Shown here one piece after another: positions 29,591 to 36,879 of a DNA stretch of 64,000 nucleotides (its first letter is position 1; each line of letters begins with the position of its first letter). The stretch is taken from NCBI RefSeq assembly GCF_004331415.1, contig NZ_SJOP01000009.1, positions 124,001-188,000 of the forward strand, written 5' to 3'. The notes under the pieces are model-generated. The model was not told where the DNA came from, did no database searches, and saw only the letters and a list, made by a program, of their open reading frames with translations. The position numbers and the translations under genes were made by a program. This DNA comes from Kosakonia quasisacchari. GTDB lineage: Bacteria > Pseudomonadota > Gammaproteobacteria > Enterobacterales > Enterobacteriaceae.

Positions 29591-30301
29591 ATGACTACGA
29601 CTTCTGCAATTAGCTGGTATGGAAAACTGCCCAGTGCGGGCGATTTTTTACAACGCCGTTTTCCTGATGCGCTTCAGCGTCAGTGGTCCCACTGGTTTCA
29701 GGTGGGGTTGATGAACTGGCAGAAAGAAGAACAGCGCGCAAGCGACCGGCAGTTCAGCAATGCGCCAATCTGGAATTTTGTTGTTCCGCCGATGCTCGGC
29801 GGGCAGCAGGTGCAAATGGGCTGCCTGCTGCCCGGTCGCGACAGCGTGGGTCGCCAGTATCCGCTGTGTGCGTTGATGGCGATTAATCCGCTGGAGTGGT
29901 CGCCACGCCATTTAGCGAAGGCGGGCGACTGGTATGAACAACTCGGGCGCACCATGCTGCATGCCGTGCGCAATGGTTTTTCGCCCGAACAGCTCGACCA
30001 GGCGCTGCTCTCCATTCCACCTGTGCAACTGGTGGAGCCGGAAACGCGCTCGGAAATTCTGGATGTGATTGGTTATGAAGGCGACGGCGAATCAACCATC
30101 GGCTGGCGACAGGCCGCTGAATGTTTTGATCCGCTGCGCCAGATAAGTTTCTGGTGGACCAACCGCAGCGATGGCTACCCGCTCTACACGCATGTGCACA
30201 GCGGCAACTTTACCGGCCAGTTATTCACGCTGTTGTTTGAGCCAGCGGGTGGCGCAAGACCCGGTCGCCACGGCCTCTACCCACCGATGTTTGAAGAATA
30301 A
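29591..30301 (+). CDS. tagF: T6SS post-translational repressor TagF
   Basis: A 236-residue protein of the TagF / DUF2094 family, with N-terminal WYGKLPSAGDFLQRRFP and FWWTNRSDG near the end. In Pseudomonas and Agrobacterium, TagF holds the T6SS inactive by binding Fha, independent of or in parallel with threonine phosphorylation. Its presence with tagH, pppA and ppkA in this cluster suggests full post-translational gating. It ends 11 bases before tssA. Confidence 0.92.
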   Translation: MTTTSAISWYGKLPSAGDFLQRRFPDALQRQWSHWFQVGLMNWQKEEQRASDRQFSNAPIWNFVVPPMLGGQQVQMGCLLPGRDSVGRQYPLCALMAINPLEWSPRHLAKAGDWYEQLGRTMLHAVRNGFSPEQLDQALLSIPPVQLVEPETRSEILDVIGYEGDGESTIGWRQAAECFDPLRQISFWWTNRSDGYPLYTHVHSGNFTGQLFTLLFEPAGGARPGRHGLYPPMFEE

Positions 30302-30312
30302 GCAGGTTGCGG

Positions 30313-31326
30313 ATGACTATAGAATCGTTACTCGCTCCGGTCAGCCCGGAGCAACCGTGTGGTGAGAACCTGGAGTACGACGCCGATTTCCAGGCAATGG
30401 AGCAGGCGAGCCTCGGTAAAGCCGAGCAGCAGTTTGGCAGCACCATCATTCCCGCTGAACCGGCAGACTGGACGCGGGTGGAAAAACTGGCAACCGGGCT
30501 TCTGGCACGCACCAAAGATATCCGCGTGATGATGGCATTAACCCACGCATGGACTAGACGCCGTGGGCTGGAAGGCTATGCTGATGGTTTAATGCTGCTA
30601 GGCCAGGCGCTGGCGCTGTACTGGGATCAGCTCTGGCCTTCGCTGACCGACGGCGGCGAATTCGACCCGTTTTATCGCATTAATGCGCTGGCGGGGTTAA
30701 GCGATAAATCTGCGCTGACCACCACGCTGCGTCAGGCGCCGCTGTTGCGCAGCAATGGCGATGAGCTGAACGTGCGCGACGCGCAGGCGTTGCTCGACGG
30801 CAGCAAAACTGAATGTGCAGGCTACCCCGGCGGTCGGGTGCGTCTGATTGATGAGCTTACGCGCGGCGGTCAGCCTGGCATTGAGGCTATCGGTCAAATC
30901 GAAGGGCGTCTGCAAACTATCCGTACATGGCTGCTGGAACAACTGGGCGAAAGCGGGGTGCCGGAAATGGAACAGTTACTCAAAACGGTTGGGTTAATCG
31001 CCGGTGTCAGCCGCGCGTCCCGTAGTGAAGAGCAACAAATATCAGAACCCACGGCGTCAACGGATAACGCGCCGCAACCAGTCGTCGCGGCACCGCTGGC
31101 GGCGCATACCGACTGGCGAACTGCGCAGGTGACCACGCGTGCCGATGCGCAACTGATGCTGGAAAAAGTGAAGCAATATTTCACTCAGCACGAGCCGAGC
31201 CACCCCGCGCCGTTGATGATTGACCGCGTGCAGCGGCTAATCGAACTGGACTTTATGGAGATTATTCGCGATCTGGCGCCCGATGGCGTGAATCAACTAC
31301 AAAACATCTTTGGGCGTCAGGACTGA
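30313..31326 (+). CDS. tssA: T6SS cap/priming protein TssA
   Basis: A 337-residue TssA protein. The N-terminal ImpA_N domain (about 1-120, with SPEQPCGENLEYD and ALALYWDQLWP) marks the family. The short C-terminal region distinguishes it from the long TssA of EAEC, so it is closer to the short-TssA class. TssA guides sheath and tube assembly. I choose ATG 30313 over the TTG at 30307. A dyad-containing 60-base gap separates it from tssB. Confidence 0.92.
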   Translation: MTIESLLAPVSPEQPCGENLEYDADFQAMEQASLGKAEQQFGSTIIPAEPADWTRVEKLATGLLARTKDIRVMMALTHAWTRRRGLEGYADGLMLLGQALALYWDQLWPSLTDGGEFDPFYRINALAGLSDKSALTTTLRQAPLLRSNGDELNVRDAQALLDGSKTECAGYPGGRVRLIDELTRGGQPGIEAIGQIEGRLQTIRTWLLEQLGESGVPEMEQLLKTVGLIAGVSRASRSEEQQISEPTASTDNAPQPVVAAPLAAHTDWRTAQVTTRADAQLMLEKVKQYFTQHEPSHPAPLMIDRVQRLIELDFMEIIRDLAPDGVNQLQNIFGRQD

Positions 31327-31400
31327 CGCGTACCGAGTTATGACGGCAGGCGTGTTGCCGGTCGTCAAACCTTCACCGCGCATATTCGATGGAGAACATC

Positions 31401-31925
31401 ATGGCAATAAGTAACAGTGGTCAGAAATTTATCGCCCGCAACCGTGCCCCCCGCGTACAGATTGAGTACGACGTGGAAGTGTACGGCGCGGAGCGCAAAA
31501 TCCAGCTTCCGTTTGTGATGGGCGTAATGGCGGATCTGGTAGGGAAACCGGTGGAGAACTTACCCTCTATTGAGGATCGTAAATTCCTCGAAATCGACGT
31601 CGACAACTTCGACGAACGCATGAAAGCGCTGAAACCGCGCGTGGCGTTCAACGTCGACAACACGCTGACCGGTGAAGGTCGTCTGAACGTCGATTTAACT
31701 TTCGACAGCATGGATGACTTCCTGCCGGACGCGGTGGCCCGCAAAGTCGAGCCGCTGAACAAGCTACTGGAAGCGCGCACTCAGCTCTCCAATCTGCTGA
31801 CCTATATGGACGGCAAAAACGGCGCGGAAGAACTGATTGCCAAAGTGTTGCAGGACCCAACCCTGCTGAAATCGCTCAGCCAGTTACCAAACGGTGAAGA
31901 CAGTGCGCAAGGTAAAGAGGAGTAA
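31401..31925 (+). CDS. tssB: T6SS contractile sheath small subunit TssB (VipA)
   Basis: A 174-residue sheath protein. Signature segments are NRAPRVQIEYDVE near the N-terminus and the FDSMDDFLPDAV region. With TssC it forms the contractile sheath around the Hcp tube. The ATG at 31401 is preferred over 31389, since GGAG lies 6 bases ahead of it and overlaps the upstream ATG. It is 3 bases from tssC. Confidence 0.96.
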   Translation: MAISNSGQKFIARNRAPRVQIEYDVEVYGAERKIQLPFVMGVMADLVGKPVENLPSIEDRKFLEIDVDNFDERMKALKPRVAFNVDNTLTGEGRLNVDLTFDSMDDFLPDAVARKVEPLNKLLEARTQLSNLLTYMDGKNGAEELIAKVLQDPTLLKSLSQLPNGEDSAQGKEE

Positions 31926-31928
31926 ACC

Positions 31929-33431
31929 ATGAGCAACCCTTCTCAACAGCAAGAACTGCAGCAGGGCGCACAGGCCTTCAGCCAGGATGAATTCAGTGCG
32001 CTGCTCAGCAAAGAGTTCCGTCCGAAAACGGACCAGGCGCGCTCAGCGGTAGAAAGCGCGGTGAAAACGCTGGCGCAACAGGCGCTGGAAAACACCGTTA
32101 CGTTCTCTAGCGACACCTACCGCACCATTCAAAACCTGATTGCCGGTATTGATGAAAAGCTGTCGCAGCAGATTAACCAGATCATCCACCACGAAGATTT
32201 CCAGAAACTGGAAAGCGCGTGGCGCGGTCTGAGCCATCTGGTGAACAACACCGAAACCGACGAGATGCTGAAAATCCGCTTTATGAGCATCTCCAAGCAG
32301 GAACTGGGTCGTAACCTGAAACGCTACAAAGGCGTGGGCTGGGACCAGAGCCCGCTGTTCAAAAAAATCTACGAAGAAGAGTACGGTCAGTTCGGTGGTG
32401 AGCCGTTTGGCTGCCTGGTCGGTGACTACTACTTCGATCACAGCCCGCAGGATGTCGAACTGCTGGGTGAAATGGCGCGCATTGGCGCGGCGGCGCACTG
32501 CCCGTTCATTACCGGTACTGCGCCGAGCGTGATGCAGATGGAATCCTGGCAGGAGCTGGCGAACCCGCGCGATCTGACGAAAATCTTCCAGAATACCGAA
32601 TACGCCGCCTGGCGTTCACTGCGTGAATCTGAAGATGCCCGTTACCTTGGGCTGGTGATGCCGCGCTTCCTGTCGCGTCTGCCGTACGGTATTCGCACCA
32701 ACCCGGTTGACAGCTTCGATTTCGAAGAAGAGACCGACGGCGCGAACCACAACAATTATTCGTGGGCGAACGCCGCGTATGCGATGGCAACGAACATTAA
32801 CCGTTCGTTCAAAGAGTACGGCTGGTGTACGTCGATTCGCGGTGTGGAATCCGGTGGTGCAGTAGAGAATCTGCCGTGCCATACCTTTCCGAGCGATGAC
32901 GGCGGCGTGGACATGAAGTGCCCGACCGAGATCGCCATCAGCGATCGTCGCGAAGCGGAACTGGCGAAAAACGGCTTTATGCCGCTTATCCACCGTAAAA
33001 ACTCCGACTTCGCCGCGTTTATTGGTGCGCAGTCGCTGCAAAAACCGATGGAGTACCACGACGCCGATGCTACCGCTAACGCGCGTCTGGCGTCGCGTCT
33101 GCCGTATCTGTTCGCCTGCTGCCGCTTTGCGCACTACCTGAAGTGCATTGTGCGCGACAAAATCGGCTCCTTCCGCGAGCGTGACGAAATGGAACGCTGG
33201 CTGAACGACTGGGTGATGAACTACGTCGATGGCGACCCGGCGAACTCCTCGCAGGAAACCAAAGCGCGTAAACCGCTGGCGGCGGCAGAAGTGCAGGTGC
33301 AGGAAATCGAAGACAACCCGGGCTACTACGCGGCGAAATTCTTCCTGCGTCCGCACTACCAGCTGGAAGGTCTGACTGTTTCTCTGCGTCTGGTATCGAA
33401 ACTGCCATCGCTGAAAACCAAAGAGGCGTAA
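31929..33431 (+). CDS. tssC: T6SS contractile sheath large subunit TssC (VipB)
   Basis: A 500-residue protein of standard TssC length. Diagnostic segments include AWRGLSHLV, GDYYFDHSP, the central NYSWANAAYAMATNI stretch and FLRPHYQLEGLTVSLRLVSKLP at the C-terminus, split here only for naming. It interlocks with TssB to form the sheath; contraction propels the Hcp tube, and ClpV recycles the subunits. It is strongly conserved relative to its neighbours. Confidence 0.97.
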   Translation: MSNPSQQQELQQGAQAFSQDEFSALLSKEFRPKTDQARSAVESAVKTLAQQALENTVTFSSDTYRTIQNLIAGIDEKLSQQINQIIHHEDFQKLESAWRGLSHLVNNTETDEMLKIRFMSISKQELGRNLKRYKGVGWDQSPLFKKIYEEEYGQFGGEPFGCLVGDYYFDHSPQDVELLGEMARIGAAAHCPFITGTAPSVMQMESWQELANPRDLTKIFQNTEYAAWRSLRESEDARYLGLVMPRFLSRLPYGIRTNPVDSFDFEEETDGANHNNYSWANAAYAMATNINRSFKEYGWCTSIRGVESGGAVENLPCHTFPSDDGGVDMKCPTEIAISDRREAELAKNGFMPLIHRKNSDFAAFIGAQSLQKPMEYHDADATANARLASRLPYLFACCRFAHYLKCIVRDKIGSFRERDEMERWLNDWVMNYVDGDPANSSQETKARKPLAAAEVQVQEIEDNPGYYAAKFFLRPHYQLEGLTVSLRLVSKLPSLKTKEA

Positions 33432-33470
33432 GCCAGACGGGCCAACCTCGTTAACCACAAGGATGTGACG

Positions 33471-33908
33471 ATGCGACATCGCATTATGTTAGCCGGTCTG
33501 TTGTTCTGCTCAGCGTTGAGCTGGGCAGAACAGGATTACACGCCGCGTGCGCAGGCGTTACCGCAAGACGATACCGCCAATTTTTTGCGCGACCCGGCGT
33601 TGCTTACCAGCCAGGATGTGAATCTGCGCGGCGAACGCTTTTTCAACGCCTGGACATCAAAAAGCAACGAGCGCGAGCGCATTAAAGCCGATCTCTATTT
33701 ATTAGGCGTATTGGATACCACGGAGGGGACGGTCTGGTGCAGTTATCGACGGCTCAAATCCATCACACTACATGAAATTGTGTATCGCTATTTTCGCGAC
33801 TTGCCACCTGAAAGGCTGAAGCAAGAGCGCGCGTCGAGATTAATTATTGAAGCGATGACTCAGCATCACGGCGATTGCGAAAAGAGCCAACCATCGCGGA
33901 ATAAATAA
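33471..33908 (+). CDS. Rap1a/Tai-type periplasmic immunity-like protein
   Basis: A 145-residue secreted protein with a cleavable signal peptide (cleavage near SWAEQ). The mature part carries a helical module with YLLGVLDTTEGTVWCSY and a second Cys near the C-terminus (HHGDCE), like the Rap1a/Tai family that protects against T6SS peptidoglycan amidases in the periplasm. ATG 33471 has AAGGA upstream; the GTG two codons earlier is less likely. No amidase gene lies beside it. It sits between tssC and hcp, so it may be an orphan immunity gene or a repurposed T6SS accessory; family assignment is by pattern only. Confidence 0.6.
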   Translation: MRHRIMLAGLLFCSALSWAEQDYTPRAQALPQDDTANFLRDPALLTSQDVNLRGERFFNAWTSKSNERERIKADLYLLGVLDTTEGTVWCSYRRLKSITLHEIVYRYFRDLPPERLKQERASRLIIEAMTQHHGDCEKSQPSRNK

Positions 33909-34157
33909 CGCGAGCGAATTATCTGAATGCTAATAGTGATATTTCCGTAACGCAACGTCGTTATATTGGCGTCAGTATGTCATGAATTCTTTCTCTCAAC
34001 TGAGGGAATGAGTGTTTCTGAACAGATGCATAATCTTTTCAGAATCAAACGAGGCAGAGGTAAAATATGGACGGTTTTATTCGGCCCCATGCTTACCCGT
34101 TTGCCATATAAGCGCTTTTTCGAAAGCAATATTTATCATTAACGAAGAGTAAATATT

Positions 34158-34640
34158 ATGGCTATTGATATGTTTCTGAAGGTCGATGGAGTTACGGGTG
34201 AATCTAAAGACTCTAACCACACCGGCTGGACTGATATCACATCTTTTTCCTGGGGTGCTTCACAACCTGGAAACATGAGCGTTGGCGGTGGCGGCGGTGC
34301 CGGTAAAGTCAATTTTAATGACCTGCATGTTAACGCACTCATTGATAAATCCACGACGGCTATCCTGAAACATTGCTCTAGCGGCAAACACTTGACCAAA
34401 GTTGAGCTGTCTGTCTGCAAAGCAGGTGGCCAGCAGGTTGAGTACGCTCGCATCACCCTGGAAGATGTGCTGGTCACGTCTGTTCAGTACACCGGCGCTG
34501 ACAACGGCGACACCGTGGGTGTGACCTATGCATTCCAGGCTGCGAAAGTGAAACAGCAGTACTGGGAGCAATCCTCCTCCGGCGGTAAAGGTGCTGAAAC
34601 CAGCGCTGGCTGGAACATCAAAGAAAACAAAGAAGCGTAA
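34158..34640 (+). CDS. hcp: T6SS tube protein Hcp (TssD)
   Basis: A 160-residue Hcp protein. Its hexamers stack into the inner tube and carry small effectors in their lumen. Family marks are the N-terminal AIDMFLKVDGVTGESKD segment, HTGWTDITSFSWG and the late TYAFQAAKVKQQYWEQ segment. It has its own 249-base upstream region (33909-34157) with an imperfect dyad at 33991-34008, and a strong hairpin downstream, so it is likely a separately and highly expressed unit. The next genes encode a muramidase and its immunity partner. Confidence 0.97.
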   Translation: MAIDMFLKVDGVTGESKDSNHTGWTDITSFSWGASQPGNMSVGGGGGAGKVNFNDLHVNALIDKSTTAILKHCSSGKHLTKVELSVCKAGGQQVEYARITLEDVLVTSVQYTGADNGDTVGVTYAFQAAKVKQQYWEQSSSGGKGAETSAGWNIKENKEA

Positions 34641-34647
34641 TCGCTGT

Positions 34648-34669
34648 GGTGAGCCCGCAAGGGCTCACC
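34648..34669 (+). terminator. Terminator hairpin after hcp
   Basis: A 9-bp stem (GGTGAGCCC / GGGCTCACC) with a GCAA tetraloop followed by TGTTTCGTTT. It would end most hcp transcripts before the effector genes. Confidence 0.8.
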
Positions 34670-34763
34670 CTGTTTCGTTTCTGGTAAATCACTATTTAAT
34701 CTTTAAATTGCTGTCTCTTTTTATGTTGAGTTAATCGCGTTTTCCCCAACAAAATAATTTGCT

Positions 34764-34805
34764 ACTCAAACGCAGCCGCTTTTATGAAAGCTGTTTCTTT
34801 TGAGT
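34764..34805. repeat. Stem-loop repeat, copy A (before muramidase gene)
   Basis: An inverted repeat ACTCAAA / TTTGAGT with an inner CAGC / GCTG pairing. It shares TCAAACGCAGCCG at its left end and TTTGAGTGC at its right end with copy B at 36814-36851. It ends about 38 bases before the muramidase start, so it could act in the 5' leader or as a protein-binding site. Confidence 0.6.
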
Positions 34806-34842
34806 GCGTATAAATATTGAAGAATATTTTGAGGATGAACGA

Positions 34843-35676
34843 ATGAGTGTTATGCGCAAGGGTGATCGTGGTACGAATGTTAAAGAGTTACAGCAGCTGC
34901 TGAATAAATCGGGAGCGAAAGTCGGTGAAGATGGTATTTTCGGCTTAAAAACTGAAATAGCCGTCAAACAATTTCAGGCGAAGCAGAATTTACACGTTGA
35001 TGGAATTGTCGGGCGACGCACCCTTGCTGCATTGGGTAAACCGGTCACCACCCGCGCGCCGCAACCGCCTATCTCCGGCAGCGCCGGGCGGCAGGCTGTC
35101 GGCGCCATGGATATCTCCGCAAGTGGCATGACCTTTATTTTTCATCGCGAGGCCTGGGCGAACAAAAGTTGTTACTTGCACTGGCCAGGCGGCGCGAGCG
35201 GCGTGACGCTCGGGCCGGGCTACGACATGAAAGAGCGCTCCGAGCAATCTATCAAAGCGAAAATGATTGAAATCGGCATTGATGCTGTCACCGCGGAAAA
35301 AATCAGTAAAGCCGCCAGATTGCACGACGACCAGGCAAGTCAGTTTGTCGCGGATAACGCAAAACTGGTGCGCCTGACGGCCGATCAAGAAACAAATTTA
35401 CTGCGTGCAACCGTTCCGCCGTACGTTAACGCGGTGAGAAATGGTATTTTTGTGCCGCTAAAGCAGTATGAATTCGACGCGCTGGTTTCCTTTGCCTATA
35501 ACCCCGGCGGGCGGCTGAGCAACGTGTTTGGTTTTATCAACCGCGGGCAGATCTCTGACGCGATGACCGAGATTAAGCGCGCCAATACCAGCAAACACAA
35601 AGTTATGAAGGGTTTGATTAATCGTCGTAATTTTGAAGTGAATCTTTTCTTAAACGGCGACTACGGGACAAATTGA
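34843..35676 (+). CDS. Probable T6SS muramidase effector (PG-binding + pesticin/lysozyme-like)
   Basis: A 277-residue protein without a signal peptide. Residues about 5-65 form a PG_binding_1 domain (GDRGTNVKELQQLL, VDGIVGRRTLAALG). From about 95 on it resembles GH24/pesticin-type muramidases: a Glu in FHREAW (E103) followed by WPGGASGVTLGPGYD, with Thr122 and Asp128 fitting the other catalytic positions. ATG 34843 has AGGA 7 bases upstream. Lack of a signal, the place next to hcp and the LprI-domain gene 3 bases downstream suggest a cell-wall-cleaving effector injected into rival periplasm, perhaps via Hcp. A phage-derived endolysin is the alternative; the neighbours argue against it. Confidence 0.8.
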   Translation: MSVMRKGDRGTNVKELQQLLNKSGAKVGEDGIFGLKTEIAVKQFQAKQNLHVDGIVGRRTLAALGKPVTTRAPQPPISGSAGRQAVGAMDISASGMTFIFHREAWANKSCYLHWPGGASGVTLGPGYDMKERSEQSIKAKMIEIGIDAVTAEKISKAARLHDDQASQFVADNAKLVRLTADQETNLLRATVPPYVNAVRNGIFVPLKQYEFDALVSFAYNPGGRLSNVFGFINRGQISDAMTEIKRANTSKHKVMKGLINRRNFEVNLFLNGDYGTN

Positions 35677-35679
35677 TCA

Positions 35680-36474
35680 ATGACGACTCACAATAAACAA
35701 ATCGTAGCGGCAACGCTCACTTGCCTGGCATTGTTCTCTGCGGCGGTGCAGGCGGGCAACTCACCTGTACAAGGCGAGTGGCAGGTAGAGAAAGCGTTTA
35801 TTAATACCGAAACTGAACGCACCCTGAACTATCAGTTCAATGATGATCGCCTTGTTGGGCGCTTTCTGAGCGTGACACCGCAAGGTATCAGCACCACGTT
35901 GCCTGGCGGGTCAAATTGCCAGTCACCGACAATGAAAGAAAATAGCAGCACGCTGGATGCCTGGGTTGCAGCAACGCAGTCTATCCCGGAGAAAGACGCG
36001 GCGAAAACTTATGAGCTGGGGTTAGACGGGAAAGCGAAAACGCAGGTCGAAAATATTACCTGCGCTTCGGGTCACTTTGCCAACGGCGATGCGGGTAGCG
36101 ACGCCAGTCTGGCGTTAGTTAACCAGCGCTTACTGCTGAACTGGACGGATGGCACCATCCTTTTACTCACCCCAGTGGATAAAAACAGCAAACCGCAGGC
36201 CTCGTTTGATTGTGCAAAAGCGGCGTCTGCGCCGGAAAAAGCAATCTGCGGCGATCGCGAGCTGGCGGCGCTGGATAACAGCGTTGCCCGTTCTTACCGT
36301 TCGTTTCGCAAAGAAGCGGTAAGCCTGGGCAATAAAGATCTGGAAAACAAACTGCAATCGCAGCAGAAAGCCTGGTTAAGCCAGCGCAATAGCTGCAATG
36401 GCGATGTGCAATGCCTGAAAAAATCGATGAACGATCGTCTGGAAACACTGGCGCACAGCCTGGATGGGGTCTGA
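35680..36474 (+). CDS. Periplasmic immunity protein with LprI lysozyme-inhibitor domain
   Basis: A 264-residue secreted protein with signal peptide ending near AVQAGN. The N-terminal part (about 25-165) is beta-rich with one Cys pair and not recognised. The C-terminal part (about 175-262) is an LprI/DUF1311 domain: FDCAKAASAPEKAICGDRELAALD, divided by helices, then QKAWLSQRNSC and CLKKSMNDRL, with four Cys for two disulfides. LprI proteins inhibit lysozymes. It begins 3 bases after the muramidase stop, so it is almost certainly its immunity protein. A degraded second copy of its C-terminus lies just downstream. Confidence 0.8.
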   Translation: MTTHNKQIVAATLTCLALFSAAVQAGNSPVQGEWQVEKAFINTETERTLNYQFNDDRLVGRFLSVTPQGISTTLPGGSNCQSPTMKENSSTLDAWVAATQSIPEKDAAKTYELGLDGKAKTQVENITCASGHFANGDAGSDASLALVNQRLLLNWTDGTILLLTPVDKNSKPQASFDCAKAASAPEKAICGDRELAALDNSVARSYRSFRKEAVSLGNKDLENKLQSQQKAWLSQRNSCNGDVQCLKKSMNDRLETLAHSLDGV

Positions 36475-36490
36475 GTCGTTTCGTGTAAAA

Positions 36491-36511
36491 GGGATGGCGA
36501 ACGGCCATCCC
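36491..36511 (+). terminator. Hairpin after the LprI immunity gene
   Basis: An 8-bp perfect stem (GGGATGGC / GCCATCCC) with a 5-base loop 16 bases after the stop. There is no T run, so termination is uncertain. Confidence 0.45.
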
Positions 36512-36540
36512 TGCTAAAAATAAAACCGTGTATGTATTGA

Positions 36541-36750
36541 ATGCGCGTTACTGGCCTGGATGAAAGGGAAAATATGACAGGAAGTATCATTCGATTTACC
36601 CCGGCGCGCGTGAAATGGGTCGCGCTAGCGGGAATGAAAGCGGTGCAGCGCGACTGGCTTAAAAAACGCAATCAGTGCCAGGCCGACACCGCCTGCTTAA
36701 CAAAATCGATGCAAGATCGGACCTTTGAATTGGTCAGTAAAATCCAGTAA
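36541..36750 (+). pseudogene. Truncated LprI-domain fragment
   Basis: A 69-codon frame whose last ~35 residues (VQRDWLKKRNQC, ADTACLTKSMQDR) match the end of the LprI domain in the gene just upstream (QKAWLSQRNSC, VQCLKKSMNDR). The first half does not resemble the domain and lacks the expected first two Cys and a signal peptide. I read it as the remains of a second immunity gene left by duplication and deletion. A functional short protein cannot be excluded. Confidence 0.65.
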
Positions 36751-36813
36751 AACAAGAGACTTATCCGGTGGCTGCGCCGGGTTCGCGAACGTCAACCTTC
36801 TTTTCGCTTGTCT

Positions 36814-36851
36814 TCAAACGCAGCCGTTTTAGCTAAAGCGGCACCGTTTGA
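36814..36851. repeat. Stem-loop repeat, copy B (before tagH)
   Basis: An inverted repeat TCAAACG / CGTTTGA with inner GCCG / CGGC and a central palindrome TTTAGCTAAA. The ends match copy A (34764-34805), while the inner arms differ but still pair. It ends about 28 bases before tagH. Confidence 0.6.
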
Positions 36852-36879
36852 GTGCACATAACTCCAGCAGGAATACGCG

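Noticed and set aside
32616-33479. 287-codon minus-strand frame inside tssC
   Set aside because: Shadow frame created by codon bias of tssC; Arg/Val/Phe-rich nonsense composition.
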